Shown: positions 48,901-58,216, counted from the stretch's first letter. The stretch: DNA of 64,000 nt from Thermoactinomycetaceae bacterium (GCA_025449975.1 JANWIG010000006.1:1-64000); one strand, 5' to 3'. The notes: generated from the sequence alone by a model not told the origin. Made by a program: numbers and translations.

Positions 48901-49653
48901 CTCGGTCGATTGCTCCTTGAAGGGAAAATTCTTCGGAAAAATGTTGAAGAGGGAGAGCGCTGGTTGCGCAAAGCTGTGGTTGAAGGAGAAGAAGAAGCGA
49001 TGCGGATTTGGGGCTGTCGTCTGCTATCTAAGGAAGGCTCCAAAAGAGATATTGAAGAAGGAAGACGCTGGTTAAAGGGAGCGGCTTTGGCAGGCGAACC
49101 GGAAGCGATGCGAGTACTGGGGAGTTATTTGTTGTCTTCCGGTGTCAAAAAGAGTGAAATGGAAGGAGAACAATGGCTTCGTCGTGCAGCGGCAGCGGGC
49201 AATGCCGAGGCGATGAAAGAACTAAGTTGGCATTTGTTTAAAAAAGAAGGAGAGCAGATCATCGCGGAATGGTGGTTGCGGCGAGCTGCTAACAGTGGTG
49301 AAAAAGAAGCGATGCGGATGCTGGGTTGTCTGCTGTTGGTTGGAGAAGGATTGGAACAAAACGTTGAAGAGGGAGTTAAATGGCTCCGCCGTGCAGCTGA
49401 AGGCGGTGAATCGGTGGCGATGCGCGAACTCGGTCGCTATCTTGTCGATGAAGGGGAAGAAGAGGAAGGCAAGGAGTGGCTCCGCCAAGCAGCCGAAGCA
49501 GGCGAAGTGATTGCCATGCGCGAGCTGGGTAAGCATTTATTGAAAGAGGAGAAAGAAGAAGGAAATGAATGGCTGCGCAAGGCAGTTGTCGCTGAGTTGG
49601 ATCACGGTCGCAATCGTTTCGAAGTCTTGGGCATAGCCAAAAAACAACAGTGA
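45931..49653 (+). CDS. Giant J-like/Sel1-repeat protein (1240 aa)
   Basis: 1240 aa with GGGAGGGG before the ATG. Residues 1-65 resemble a J domain at its start (YYELLQVGPDATLDEIR) but lack the HPD motif needed to stimulate Hsp70. A very acidic linker (about 66-125) follows. The rest is roughly 30 tandem Sel1-like repeats of about 36 residues, with the recurring pattern AMRELG...LL.G....EGEKWLREAAEAGD. Such alpha-solenoids are protein-binding scaffolds. No signal peptide or membrane segment is seen. It is the largest of three local paralogues (see 49848 and 51237). Confidence 0.88.
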   Translation: MQNYYELLQVGPDATLDEIREKWEQEWEKWTEKQEIEECKQEAEEMLAQLQIIKEKLLDSAENEETDLTVTDQEEGEEHEKIEEAEEEEKEETVVEKGMVIEQQPPTMMEAEEEELTTEEEPTTPQEMRELGLKLLHGDGLKQDLYAAEKWLRKAIEAGDVIAMRELGWELLKGNHLERDVVEGEKWLREAAQAGDPVAMGRLGRELLEIDFAYREVDQEKRWVRKAKEKAYKYAVVEVSSLLLEGDLVWKNVVEGERWLREAAAKGDQHAMIELGTLLIEGNLIGRDVEEGKKWLQKAADEGDKYARWKLIDYLIEGKRLKKDMVVGEKWLRTWAEDGDEVMMRELALRLLHGEELEANREEGEQWLRKAAEQGDSIALRELGLQLIKGDLLDQNPEEGEKYLRLAAKTGETVAMRELGLLLLDGTLLSGDIKEGKKWLETASKAGDAEAMRELGLHLLEGYSMDRDLGSGERWLREAALTGNVAAMRSLGMYLLLGDLIDQDIWAGEKWLRRAAGAGDATAMRELGHFLLDGCLIGRNVNEGVKWIREAAEAGDTRAMGELGCYLLEGKLVDKSVDEGMRWLRDAAKAGDLHAMKELGWQLLAGNHVERNVKEGENWLRTAAERGEREAIRRLGICLLQGIGVKQNLEEGEKWLHEAAEDGDLTAMRELGEYLIRGKDPKEGERWLREAVSRGEVIAMRELGQQLLDGSKIEGNVVEGEKWLREAAEAGEKGAMRILGNRLIQGEGVLQDVWEGEKWLRMAAEERNVEAMRLLGLYLLKGDLLEQDVREGEKWLRKAAGSGEAIAMRELGRQLLKGTLLGHNIEEGGKWLREAAEAGDVEAMKELSWQLLEGDLIGRNIKEGEKWLREAAEAGDAVAMKELSCKLLEGNLLPRDVEDGEKWLREAAKKKEPEALRILSFCLLDGEGLGQDLEEGKYWLRQAAEAGDLIAMRELGCGLLSGEEMEQNVKEGEYWLRKAAMSQEVVAMRELGRLLLEGKILRKNVEEGERWLRKAVVEGEEEAMRIWGCRLLSKEGSKRDIEEGRRWLKGAALAGEPEAMRVLGSYLLSSGVKKSEMEGEQWLRRAAAAGNAEAMKELSWHLFKKEGEQIIAEWWLRRAANSGEKEAMRMLGCLLLVGEGLEQNVEEGVKWLRRAAEGGESVAMRELGRYLVDEGEEEEGKEWLRQAAEAGEVIAMRELGKHLLKEEKEEGNEWLRKAVVAELDHGRNRFEVLGIAKKQQ

Positions 49654-49665
49654 AATTAACCAAGG

Positions 49666-49704
49666 AAACAGCACCCGATGGAACCAAGATGGGTGCTGTT
49701 TGTA
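49666..49704 (+). terminator. Terminator after the 1240-aa Sel1 gene
   Basis: A perfect 11-bp stem, AAACAGCACCC with GGGTGCTGTTT, has a 14-nt loop and a short T-rich tail. Confidence 0.75.
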
Positions 49705-49847
49705 GTATAAAGCATAATTTATTGCGATCATCCAAAAAATAGCTTTCCTTCACAAAAATGTTTATTACATTTATGTAGGGAAGAGATCGAGAAAGGGAAT
49801 GGAATAGTTATAGAATGGGTGAGAGGAAACGAAGTTGGTGATGGTAA

Positions 49848-50906
49848 ATGAAAATCGATTATCAGTTATTGGAGATTTCTCCAGATGCTTCAGAGGAAGA
49901 AGTAAGAGAAAGATTGAATACTCTTTTGCGTAAATGGTATTACCGTCTCAATTCGCCAAAATTGGAACATCGTCAAGAAGCCGAACGGGTGATTCAAGAG
50001 CTTGAAAAAATAGGCAGTCATTTATCACAGTTGGAACGAAAAGAGAAAGATCGGCAAAAAATGGTTCAACGGATGAGTAAACTTCCGCGCCTGTTGGAAG
50101 GAAATGAGCAGGAATCAATGGAATTGCCAAAAGAGGAAGTTGTTCACACTGAAGTAGATGAGCCATCTCCTCAGGATGCAGCTCAAGCGAGCCAAACCAG
50201 ATTGCCGAAAGAAGAAACCGATCACACCGCAGTTGATGAGCAAGTCCCTCGGGAAACAAGCAAAGTGGGTCAAACAGAAGCACCAGAAGAAAACATTGTT
50301 CAACCTGTAGTCGATGAGCAAGCGCTGCGCGAAGCAGCCAAAGAGGGGCACGTAGAAGCCATGGCGGAACTGGGAGCATATCTTTTAGAAGGAGATGGAA
50401 TCGGTCAAGATCAAGAAGGAGTTTACTGGTTACAACAAGCTGTCAAGGTAGGAAAAAATCCACAAGCGATGTTTTCGTTAGGTCAGCATCTTCTTAAGCA
50501 AAAGATTGGAAAGGAAAAGAAAAAAGGGGAGTATTGGATAAAAAGGGCAGCGAAAGCGGGTCTGATCGAGGCGATGCGTGAGCTGGGATTCCATGCCGCT
50601 TCTGCTAAAGAAAGAATGAAATGGTTGCGTAAAGCAGGAGAAGCAGGGGATCTCATCTCGATGAAAGAACTGGGAAGCCGGTTACTACGCGGGGATGGAA
50701 TCAAGCCCAACAATAAGTGGGGGCTCTATTGGTTGCGTCAGGCAGCTGAAGCAGGCCATTTAGAAGCGATGCGCGAGTTAGCCCTTTATTTACTTGAAGA
50801 GAAAGAGAATGAGGAAGCATTGGAAGAAGGAAAAAAATGGCTCATTCAAGCTGCTGAGCAAGGGGATCCCATTGCCCAGCAAATGCGCTCACAACCGTCC
50901 ACATAA
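49848..50906 (+). CDS. J-like/Sel1-repeat protein (352 aa) with linker repeats
   Basis: 352 aa. Residues 1-70 form an HPD-less J-like domain (YQLLEISPDASEEEVR). Residues about 93-157 consist of three copies of a 26-residue acidic linker unit (LPKEE..H..VDE). About five to six Sel1-like repeats follow to the C-terminus. It has the same architecture as the two neighbouring paralogues but a shorter solenoid. The local ribosome binding site (GGTGATGG) is modest. Its function is unknown; a scaffold role is inferred from the repeats. Confidence 0.85.
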   Translation: MKIDYQLLEISPDASEEEVRERLNTLLRKWYYRLNSPKLEHRQEAERVIQELEKIGSHLSQLERKEKDRQKMVQRMSKLPRLLEGNEQESMELPKEEVVHTEVDEPSPQDAAQASQTRLPKEETDHTAVDEQVPRETSKVGQTEAPEENIVQPVVDEQALREAAKEGHVEAMAELGAYLLEGDGIGQDQEGVYWLQQAVKVGKNPQAMFSLGQHLLKQKIGKEKKKGEYWIKRAAKAGLIEAMRELGFHAASAKERMKWLRKAGEAGDLISMKELGSRLLRGDGIKPNNKWGLYWLRQAAEAGHLEAMRELALYLLEEKENEEALEEGKKWLIQAAEQGDPIAQQMRSQPST

Positions 50907-50961
50907 ACGGATAAACCCTCTTTATGGTATAAATTGGTCAAATTTAGAATATTAACCTACG

Positions 50962-51011
50962 CTGGAATTTACAAAAATGGTAGAAAAATAATGTGTAAAT
51001 CCAGTGTTTTT
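50962..51011 (+). terminator. Terminator after the 352-aa Sel1 gene
   Basis: CTGGAATTTACA (50962-50973) pairs with TGTAAATCCAG (50994-51004) with one bulged A, and TTTTT follows at 51007-51011. Confidence 0.7.
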
Positions 51012-51012
51012 A

Positions 51013-51021
51013 TGCTAAAAT
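51013..51021 (+). promoter_or_regulatory. Extended -10 promoter for the 527-aa Sel1 gene
   Basis: TGC-TAAAAT within GTTTTTATGCTAAAAT, a 16-mer also found immediately before smc. The remaining 215 nt to the gene are A/T-rich leader with no other feature seen. Confidence 0.45.
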
Positions 51022-51236
51022 TACCTAGGTCTTATTTATAGTCTAGATCAAATATTTTACTAAATTTATCTGAATTGTTTTCTTTATCTTGGTTAAAGTT
51101 GGTTTATTGTTTAACAGTATTTCGATATTAAAATGAATGAATAATGATCTATCTTGGGCGATTGCATCTAGTGAAAAATGGAAGCGGTCTGACTTGGAGG
51201 GAATGATTCAATTTAAATTGAAAAGGAGAGGGTTGA

Positions 51237-52820
51237 ATGCGAACTTATTATCAAATATTAGGAATCTCCCCCGACGCATCAGTGGAAGAAATCCAAGCGA
51301 TCATCGATAAGAAAAAAAAGAAATGGATGGCACGAGTAGCAGAGGTCCAAAAACAAGCAGAGCATATTCTTTCGATCATCGAGGAATCGAAAGCAGTACT
51401 ATTGGATGAGCGCAAGCGATGGGACTATGATCAGCAGTTGGAGGAGATTAAGAAAAGCTCGTCTGCTAACCATTCTTTACCGATTATGTTGGACGAGCCC
51501 TTTGTAGAAGAAACATTACAAAATCGGGCGGATGCCGGGGATGTCGAAGCGATGCGCGAGCTCGGTTTGAAATATTTGCAAGAAGGTCGAACTTGGTTGG
51601 AGAAAGCAGCGGATCAAGGAGATATGATTGCTGCTGAAGTGTTTGCTCATTTCCTGATTCATTCAGGTGATAAGAAAATCGGAAAACGTTGGTTAAAAAC
51701 GACGGAGAAAGAGATTGAACGGTCAAAAGACACAGAAATGATGCGGAAAATCGGTGAGGCCTTTTTACAGATCGGTTTTGGAGAAGAAGGCTGGCAGTGG
51801 ATGGAAAAAGTTGCCGAGCTGGGCGATATGGAGACGATGAAGTATTTGGGGAATCACTTGCTAAAGAAAGGAAATATTCGTCATGGGAAAAGATGGCTTG
51901 AAAAAGCAGCCGAAGCCGGCGATGTGGAAGCCATGCGGATGTTAGGAAGTTATGCTCTTCATCTCAATGATCGCAATTTACCGGTCGAAAAGGGGAAAAA
52001 ATGGCTTCGGAAAGCGGCGGAGTCTGGCGACATCGAGGCCATGCGGATCTTGGGCAAACATCTTTTTTGTGGTTCGGCCGTGGAAGTGGTTCTTCATGAA
52101 GAGGAAGGGAAAAAGTGGTTGAAGCAGGCGGCCCATTTAGGTGATGTGGAAGCGATGAAGATATTGGGCGAGAATCTCATCGTCGGAGGAACAGTGAAAA
52201 AGGATCCGGAGGAAGGAACCAAATGGTTAAAGAAAGCGGCTGAACACGGTGATGTGGAGTCGATGAAAAACCTAGGTGAATATTTAGTCAATGGAATCTT
52301 TTTGCCTAAAGATCGCGAAAGCGGAAAAGAATGGCTAAAGAAAGCAGCGGAAGTAGGCAATGATGACGCCATGTGTGAGCTTGCAATTCAACTCTGTCTG
52401 GTGGAAGATGATTGCCAGATCGAAGGGAAAAAGTGGCTCGAACAAGCGGCGATCCGGCGACAAGTACTGGCGATGGGACTGTGGGGTTATCAGCTGCTAA
52501 AACAAGGTGAAGAAGAAAAGGGAATGGAGTGGCTGAAAGAGACCTACCACCGGATGACCGGCGGTTTTTACTCATTTGGTCGTCGTTATGGGCAATATAT
52601 CTTATTTGAACGTGGAGCCTATAGCGATCATGAATTTATGTCACAGCGAATCAATGCAGACAATGGAAAAATGGCCTTAAAAAGAGATATTCACCTCGGG
52701 GATATTCAATCGATGAAACTGCTTAGCGAGGTTTATCATAAAGAGGGAGATGAAAGCGAAGCAGCGAAGTGGAATAAGTTGGCTGAGATTTTTGAAGAGA
52801 TTCAGAAAAAGTTCCAATAA
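51237..52820 (+). CDS. J-like/Sel1-repeat protein (527 aa)
   Basis: 527 aa with AAAAGGAGAGG before the ATG. The N-terminal 75 residues (YYQILGISPDASVEEIQ ... DERKRWDYDQQL) are the most J-like of the three, including the terminal helix of a canonical J domain, yet HPD is absent. About ten Sel1-like repeats follow (for example EAMRMLGSYAL and KKWLRKAAESGD). No signal peptide or membrane segment is seen. It lies directly upstream of smc but has its own promoter and terminator. Confidence 0.87.
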   Translation: MRTYYQILGISPDASVEEIQAIIDKKKKKWMARVAEVQKQAEHILSIIEESKAVLLDERKRWDYDQQLEEIKKSSSANHSLPIMLDEPFVEETLQNRADAGDVEAMRELGLKYLQEGRTWLEKAADQGDMIAAEVFAHFLIHSGDKKIGKRWLKTTEKEIERSKDTEMMRKIGEAFLQIGFGEEGWQWMEKVAELGDMETMKYLGNHLLKKGNIRHGKRWLEKAAEAGDVEAMRMLGSYALHLNDRNLPVEKGKKWLRKAAESGDIEAMRILGKHLFCGSAVEVVLHEEEGKKWLKQAAHLGDVEAMKILGENLIVGGTVKKDPEEGTKWLKKAAEHGDVESMKNLGEYLVNGIFLPKDRESGKEWLKKAAEVGNDDAMCELAIQLCLVEDDCQIEGKKWLEQAAIRRQVLAMGLWGYQLLKQGEEEKGMEWLKETYHRMTGGFYSFGRRYGQYILFERGAYSDHEFMSQRINADNGKMALKRDIHLGDIQSMKLLSEVYHKEGDESEAAKWNKLAEIFEEIQKKFQ

Positions 52821-52828
52821 ACAGAAGT

Positions 52829-52883
52829 AAAATTCCCATCCAAACGTGGTTTTAAATCTTAGCCAATTGGATGGGAATTTTTA
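52829..52883 (+). terminator. Terminator between the Sel1 gene and smc
   Basis: A perfect 15-bp stem (52829-52843 with 52867-52881) ends in T residues, so smc needs its own promoter. Confidence 0.85.
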
Positions 52884-52897
52884 TCATTTCGTTTTTA

Positions 52898-52906
52898 TGC
52901 TAAAAT
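52898..52906 (+). promoter_or_regulatory. Predicted extended -10 promoter of smc
   Basis: TGC-TAAAAT within GTTTTTATGCTAAAAT, the same 16-mer as at 51006-51021, about 85 nt before the smc start. Confidence 0.5.
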
Positions 52907-52989
52907 AAAACAGTTCACGGGATCGATCTTTGCGGGACTAAGGTCCCTAGGGATAGAAAGGAAACGATTGAAGAGAGGGGAAAGTTTGG

Positions 52990-55900
52990 TTGTACCTAAA
53001 ACGTTTGGAAATGAGCGGTTTTAAGTCCTTTGCAGATCGAACGGAACTGGTATTTGTCCCCGGAGTGACTGCTGTTGTCGGACCCAACGGGAGTGGGAAG
53101 AGCAATGTAACCGATGGCATTCGTTGGGTACTTGGGGAACAAAGTGCCAAATCACTGCGGGGAAATAAGATGGAAGATCTGATTTTCGCCGGCAGTGATT
53201 CGCGTAAGCCGGTTGGGATTTGTGAAGTATCACTTGTTTTAGACAATTCTGAGCGGCGGCTTAAGCTCGACTTTGCTGAAGTTCGAATTACTCGGCGAGT
53301 CAGTCGTTCAGGAGAAAGTGAATATTTTTTAAATCAGAAACCTTGTCGTTTAAAAGATATTACGGAATTATTTATGGATACAGGGATTGGCAAAGAAGCC
53401 TACTCGATGATTGGACAAGGTCGAATCGATGATATTTTAAGTACGAAATCGGAAGATCGCCGAGCGATTTTTGAAGAAGCGGCAGGCATCGTTAAATATA
53501 AAGTGCGTAAAAAAGAGGCTGAAAAAAAGCTCGAGCAAACCGAACAAAACTTAACCCGTATTTATGATCTGATCTATGAATTGGAAAGCCAAGTGGCTCC
53601 GCTGGAAGAGCAAGCTGAGAAAGCGACTCGATTCAAGGAATTAAAGCAAGAGCTCGAGCAAGTGGAAGTCGGTTTGTATGTATATAAAATTGAAACACTC
53701 CATCAACACTGGTTGGAGATTAGTCAAGAAGTCAAAGAGTTAAGTCAGAGACAAATGGCGCTCTCTACCTTGATCAGCAAACGAGAAGCCGAACTGGAAG
53801 AGTATAAGTGTTTACAGATGGATCATGATGCTCAGCTTGAGCAAGTCCAAGCGGAATTACTAAAGGTGAGTGAAGATTTAGAGAAAACGGAAGGTCTTCG
53901 GGAAGTTCAATTGGAACGAAACCGCAGCCGTCAACAGGCACAAGGGCAATTGCAGGAGCGGATGAAGCTATTTCGGCAGGATCTCGCTCGTTTGCAGGAG
54001 GAAAAAAAACAGCTTACAGAGCGATTAAGCGAGAAGCAAGCCAAATTAAGGGAAGTCGAAGCTTCCATTCAAACCATTCAGGAACAGCTGCATTTGTTGG
54101 TGGGGGATGAGCAGAAGCAATTGGATCACTCGATTGCCAAATTGCAGCGGCTGAAAAATGCCCAAGTTGTTCTACAAAATGAGCAACATTACACGATCCA
54201 GGGAATGGAGCAAGCGATCGAACAAATCGAGCAGTTCACATCGGAAAAAAAGCGGTTACAAGAGGGGATTGCGGAAGAGAAAGAACAACAGATTCGAGTG
54301 AAGCAACGATTGGCAGAGACAACGCAAACCGTCGATCAGCTCACAGCTCAGTTGGTATATCTGCGAGAGCGACAACAACAAAATGAAGAATTAGAAAGCC
54401 AGCTCCGAAAGCAGCAGAAAAAAGGAGAGCAGATCTATCATCGGCTGTGTTCGCGGCGGGATGTATTGCAAGAGATGGAAAAGAAACATACTGGCTTTTT
54501 TCAAGGAGTAAAATCGATTTTAACAGCTCGTGATCAAGGCATCGCCTCGTTGCAGCAGGTTCATGGGGCGGTCGCTCAGTTGCTTGTCGTACCTGAAAAA
54601 TATGAAGCTGCTTTGGAAACGGCTTTGGGAGGGGCATTGCAATACCTTGTGGTCGAAGATGAGCAGACAGCGCGGCAAGGGATCGCTTATTTAAAAGAAA
54701 AAGGCTTAGGACGAGCTACTTTTTTACCACTTGATGTGATTAAAGAAAGAAAAATATCTCCACATGAAATACAACAATTGCAAAAAATGGCGGGCTGGCT
54801 TGGTGTCGCCGCTGATTTAGTGGAAACTTCTCCGCGTTATTCCTCTTTGGTTTCTTACTTGTTGGGAATGGTGATTGTAGCGGAAACGCTAGAACAGGCG
54901 AACCAGATTGCTCGCAAGTTGCAATATCGTTACCGAGTGGTTACTTTGGATGGGGATCTGGTCAACATTGGGGGCTCGATGACAGGCGGAAGTCGTCAGC
55001 CATCGAAAAGCAATCTATTAGGACGCTCAAGGCAATTGGAATCGCTTGAACAACAAGTGGTAGAGCAAAAAGAACAATTAGAGCAGTTAAACGACCGTGT
55101 GCGGAAAGTAGAAGAGCAAAAGAAAAAGACCCAGCATGAGCTGGAGGAAATCCGTCAACAGATCGAAAAAAGCCGCTTAAGGGAACAAGCATTGCAGAGC
55201 GAGCAAAGAGAGCGAGAAAAGCAGATCCAGCAAATGGAGCAAAGCGCCGTGCAGCTCTCTACTGCGCAGCAAGAGGCGCATCGACGGTTGGTGGAGCTAG
55301 AGAGACAAAAAGAAGAGCAAGTTAAACGGAACGACCAATTGGAGCAGGAAATCCATCAGCTTGCTCAGCAGGTGGCCATAAGCAAGGAACAGATCAAAGA
55401 ACGAGAAACGATCAAGGAGCAGACCCAGCAACAGCTAACAAGACAGAAAGTGATGGAAGCAGAGCTGCGTCAGGAGGTATCCAATCTCCAAGAAAACTTA
55501 GAGCGCATCGAGCAAGAACGAAGACGATTGGCTCAGCAGCTGGCAACAGCTGAGCAAGAACAGTATGATTTGATGGAGCAACAAAATCAGAGCGAAGAGA
55601 TCCTAGAACAGCTGGTTAAACAGATCGAACAATTACGAAAGGATAAGTTGGCGATTCAAGAAAAAGTAGCGAAAGCGCGAGCAATCCGTGAGCAAATGGT
55701 GCAACAACGGAATGAAAAAGAGGAAGAGATCCGAAAAGAACGGGCTACTTTGCAAAAGGAAGCGGAACGGCTAAAAGATTGTGAAGTAAAAGCCAATCGG
55801 ATGGATGTAGAATTAAATTACTTGTTGCAAAAGTTAGCCGAAGAATATGAGATCACATTTGAACGTGCCAAAGAAGAGCATTCCCATCCCGAAGATCCCA

Positions 55901-56592
55901 AAAAGGCCGAGCGGCGCGTTCGTTCTTTAAAAAGGGAGATCGCTTCCCTAGGTGAAATTCACCTCGGAGCGATTGAAGAATTTCAGCGTTTGCGCGAGCG
56001 GCTTTCCTTTTTAAAAGAACAAGAGGTGGATCTGACCCAAGCGAAGCAATCCTTATTTGAAGTAATCAAACGAATGGAAGAAGAGATGGGCAAGCGCTTT
56101 TATGAAGCATTCTCTTTGATCCGCCAAGAGTTTCAAACCGTTTTTGTCCAGATGTTTGGCGGTGGACGAGCCGATCTGCATCTGTCGGATCCAGATAATT
56201 TATTGGAGACAGGAATCGAAATTGTTGCCCAGCCGCCTGGAAAGAAATTGCAAAATCTCACTTTGCTCTCTGGTGGGGAGCGAGCGTTGGCAGCGATTGC
56301 TCTTTTGTTTGCAGTGTTACAGATCAAACCGGTTCCTTTTTGTGTTTTAGATGAGGTGGATGCGGCATTGGATGAAGCCAATTTAACCCGATTTACACGC
56401 TACTTGCGGCAATTTGCCAATCAGACCCAATTTATTGTGATCACCCATCGGAAACATACCATGGAAGGTGCCGATGTCTTATATGGGATTACGATGCAAG
56501 AGTCTGGTGTATCAAAGCTGGTGTCTGTAAGATTAGAAGAGTATGATAGATACAGTGAAGTAGCTTCTACAGAAGAGGGGGATATACCGTGA
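52990..56592 (+). CDS. smc: Chromosome segregation ATPase SMC
   Basis: 1200 aa from TTG 52990, with AGAGGGG 9 nt upstream. N-terminal Walker [10 protein letters not shown] (about 32-40), two long coiled coils, a hinge around residues 510-660 with the GGSMTGGS glycine motif, and the C-terminal [17 protein letters not shown] signature with Walker [14 protein letters not shown]. It forms condensin with ScpA/ScpB. It overlaps ftsY by 4 nt. Confidence 0.98.
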   Translation: MYLKRLEMSGFKSFADRTELVFVPGVTAVVGPNGSGKSNVTDGIRWVLGEQSAKSLRGNKMEDLIFAGSDSRKPVGICEVSLVLDNSERRLKLDFAEVRITRRVSRSGESEYFLNQKPCRLKDITELFMDTGIGKEAYSMIGQGRIDDILSTKSEDRRAIFEEAAGIVKYKVRKKEAEKKLEQTEQNLTRIYDLIYELESQVAPLEEQAEKATRFKELKQELEQVEVGLYVYKIETLHQHWLEISQEVKELSQRQMALSTLISKREAELEEYKCLQMDHDAQLEQVQAELLKVSEDLEKTEGLREVQLERNRSRQQAQGQLQERMKLFRQDLARLQEEKKQLTERLSEKQAKLREVEASIQTIQEQLHLLVGDEQKQLDHSIAKLQRLKNAQVVLQNEQHYTIQGMEQAIEQIEQFTSEKKRLQEGIAEEKEQQIRVKQRLAETTQTVDQLTAQLVYLRERQQQNEELESQLRKQQKKGEQIYHRLCSRRDVLQEMEKKHTGFFQGVKSILTARDQGIASLQQVHGAVAQLLVVPEKYEAALETALGGALQYLVVEDEQTARQGIAYLKEKGLGRATFLPLDVIKERKISPHEIQQLQKMAGWLGVAADLVETSPRYSSLVSYLLGMVIVAETLEQANQIARKLQYRYRVVTLDGDLVNIGGSMTGGSRQPSKSNLLGRSRQLESLEQQVVEQKEQLEQLNDRVRKVEEQKKKTQHELEEIRQQIEKSRLREQALQSEQREREKQIQQMEQSAVQLSTAQQEAHRRLVELERQKEEQVKRNDQLEQEIHQLAQQVAISKEQIKERETIKEQTQQQLTRQKVMEAELRQEVSNLQENLERIEQERRRLAQQLATAEQEQYDLMEQQNQSEEILEQLVKQIEQLRKDKLAIQEKVAKARAIREQMVQQRNEKEEEIRKERATLQKEAERLKDCEVKANRMDVELNYLLQKLAEEYEITFERAKEEHSHPEDPKKAERRVRSLKREIASLGEIHLGAIEEFQRLRERLSFLKEQEVDLTQAKQSLFEVIKRMEEEMGKRFYEAFSLIRQEFQTVFVQMFGGGRADLHLSDPDNLLETGIEIVAQPPGKKLQNLTLLSGGERALAAIALLFAVLQIKPVPFCVLDEVDAALDEANLTRFTRYLRQFANQTQFIVITHRKHTMEGADVLYGITMQESGVSKLVSVRLEEYDRYSEVASTEEGDIP

Positions 56593-57590
56593 GTTTTTTT
56601 AAACGCTTAAAAGAAAAGATTGCCCAAAAAACGGAATCAGTGACCGAAAAATTTATTTCGGGTTTAAGTAAAACGAGTTCGTCCTTTGTGGGGGCGATTC
56701 AGTCGTTGTTTTCAGGTCGAAGCAAAATTGATGAGGAATTGTATGAAGAGCTTGAAGAGATTTTGATCAGTGCCGATGTCGGTGTGACAACCACGATGGA
56801 GCTGGTGGAGCGATTGCGTGATGAGGTCAAAGCGAGAAAAGTAACGAATCCGGCTGAGCTTCAACCGTTGCTTTCAGAGCTGATCGCGGAAATGCTCGAG
56901 ATCGAAGGACAGAGCAATCAATTGCAGATGAATGAGGATGGAATGACGGTAATTTTATTTGTCGGAGTAAATGGGGTCGGTAAGACGACAACCATTGGAA
57001 AGTTGGCTCATCGCTTTAAAAAGGAAGGAAAAAAAGTGGTCTTGGCTGCTGGGGATACCTTCCGCGCTGGAGCGATTGAACAACTGGAAGTGTGGGGAAA
57101 AAGGGTGGGGGTTGATGTAATCAAGCATCAAGCTGGCGCTGACCCTGCCGCTGTCATTTATGACGGGATCCAAGCCGCCAAATCACGTAAAGCCGATGTT
57201 CTGCTCTGCGATACGGCTGGACGATTGCAAAATAAAGTGAACCTGATGGAAGAGCTAAAGAAGGTTCATCGCGTCATCCAACGCGAGATCCCAGATGGAC
57301 CGCACGAGGTACTGTTGGTCTTGGATGCGACAACAGGGCAGAATGCGTTAATTCAGGCGAAAAACTTTAGTCAAGCGGTGAATGTATCGGGAATTGTCTT
57401 AACGAAATTAGACGGTACAGCCAAAGGCGGCATCGTGATTGCGATTAGCAATGAGCTGCAATTACCGGTGAAACTGGTCGGTCTAGGTGAAAAAGCCGAT
57501 GATCTGCAAGAGTTTGATAAAGATCAGTTCCTCCATGCTCTATTTAAAGATGCTGTGAAAGATGAAGAGCTGACACCGAGCGGGGAGTAA
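56589..57590 (+). CDS. ftsY: Signal recognition particle receptor FtsY
   Basis: 333 aa from GTG 56589 overlapping the smc stop (GTGA), with GAGGGGG upstream. A short N-terminal basic region precedes the NG domain: GVNGVGKTTTIGKLA, AAGDTFRAGAIEQL, CDTAGRL and TKLDGTAKGG. It docks the SRP-ribosome complex at the membrane with Ffh. Confidence 0.98.
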   Translation: MSFFKRLKEKIAQKTESVTEKFISGLSKTSSSFVGAIQSLFSGRSKIDEELYEELEEILISADVGVTTTMELVERLRDEVKARKVTNPAELQPLLSELIAEMLEIEGQSNQLQMNEDGMTVILFVGVNGVGKTTTIGKLAHRFKKEGKKVVLAAGDTFRAGAIEQLEVWGKRVGVDVIKHQAGADPAAVIYDGIQAAKSRKADVLLCDTAGRLQNKVNLMEELKKVHRVIQREIPDGPHEVLLVLDATTGQNALIQAKNFSQAVNVSGIVLTKLDGTAKGGIVIAISNELQLPVKLVGLGEKADDLQEFDKDQFLHALFKDAVKDEELTPSGE

Positions 57591-57626
57591 AAGGTTAAAC
57601 AGGGGAGCGATTGTAAAGAAAAAAGC

Positions 57627-57655
57627 TTGACACGTTTCCAGTTTTTAAATAAGAT
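57627..57655 (+). promoter_or_regulatory. Predicted promoter of ylxM-ffh
   Basis: Perfect TTGACA, 17 nt, then TAAGAT. A small AAGCC/GGCTT hairpin follows before ylxM. Confidence 0.5.
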
Positions 57656-57706
57656 AGTTACCTGTAAAGGTTAAAGCCTTGACGGCTTGGAGCTGAGGTG
57701 ACTCCT

Positions 57707-58039
57707 ATGCTGGAGAAAACCACGGAGTTAAATCTCCTTTATGATTTTTATGGCTCTTTATTGACGGAAAAACAGCGTACGCTGTTGGAACTATACTATT
57801 TAGAGGATTGGTCGCTTGGCGAAATTGCCGAATACCAAAAGATTTCTCGCCAAGCGGTGTTTGAAGTGATTAAGCGCGCCCAAGGAATCCTCCATGACTT
57901 CGAAGCCAAACTCGGCTTATTGCGCAAGTATTATGAACGGCAAAAGTTAGCTGAACAATTGCTTCAACAACTTGAGTCTTATCCAGAAGCGAAAAAAGTG
58001 GCTGAGCCTCTTGTAGCGAAATGGTTAGAGATAGACTAA
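57707..58039 (+). CDS. ylxM: YlxM/p13 helix-turn-helix protein
   Basis: 110 aa from ATG 57707, with GAGGTG upstream; the track GTG at 57698 overlaps that site. The sigma-70 region-4-like helix-turn-helix is DWSLGEIAEYQKISRQAVFEVIKRAQ. In Streptococcus YlxM modulates SRP GTPase activity. It precedes ffh, as in most Firmicutes, but with an unusually long 177-nt gap. Confidence 0.93.
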   Translation: MLEKTTELNLLYDFYGSLLTEKQRTLLELYYLEDWSLGEIAEYQKISRQAVFEVIKRAQGILHDFEAKLGLLRKYYERQKLAEQLLQQLESYPEAKKVAEPLVAKWLEID

Positions 58040-58056
58040 TGATGAGCATGGATAGA

Positions 58057-58216
58057 AAGGAGGGAATCCGTTAACGAAAAACTAACCTGTTTATATCTAG
58101 CAGTGATTCCCATGCATTGCGTAAGTGATGCCATCATCGGATCAGACCGTGAGGGGTTTCTAGATCAGAAAACAGAAATCCTGCTCGCGTGTTAGCAGTT
58201 TTTCGTAACGGGCACT
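58057..58216 (+). promoter_or_regulatory. ffh leader: Shine-Dalgarno split from start by a long rod hairpin
   Basis: AAGGAGGG at 58057-58064 lies 152 nt before the ffh ATG with no start codon near it. CCGTTA-A-CGAAAAAC-TAAC (58068-58086) pairs with GTTAG-CA-GTTTTTCGTAACGG (58191-58211), 18 pairs with two bulges. Inner CTGTTT/AAACAG and ATCTAG/CTAGAT arms extend the rod. The right arm ends 5 nt before ATG 58217, giving a folded spacing of about 8 nt. A competing CTGCT/AGCAG hairpin followed by TTTTT (58181-58203) could act as an attenuator. Confidence 0.7.

Noticed and set aside
46099-49753. Several minus-strand and +frame ORFs of 60-140 codons across the Sel1 gene
   Set aside because: They are antisense shadows of the repetitive Sel1 coding sequence, lack ribosome binding sites, and have low-complexity compositions.
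45931-52820. Regular direct repeats that might suggest a CRISPR array
   Set aside because: The period is about 108 nt, the units stay in frame and code for Sel1 repeats; there is no short conserved repeat with unique spacers and no cas gene.
58057-58216. SRP RNA gene upstream of ffh
   Set aside because: The rod-like inverted repeat lacks the conserved SRP helix-8 sequence, so it is treated as a leader element.
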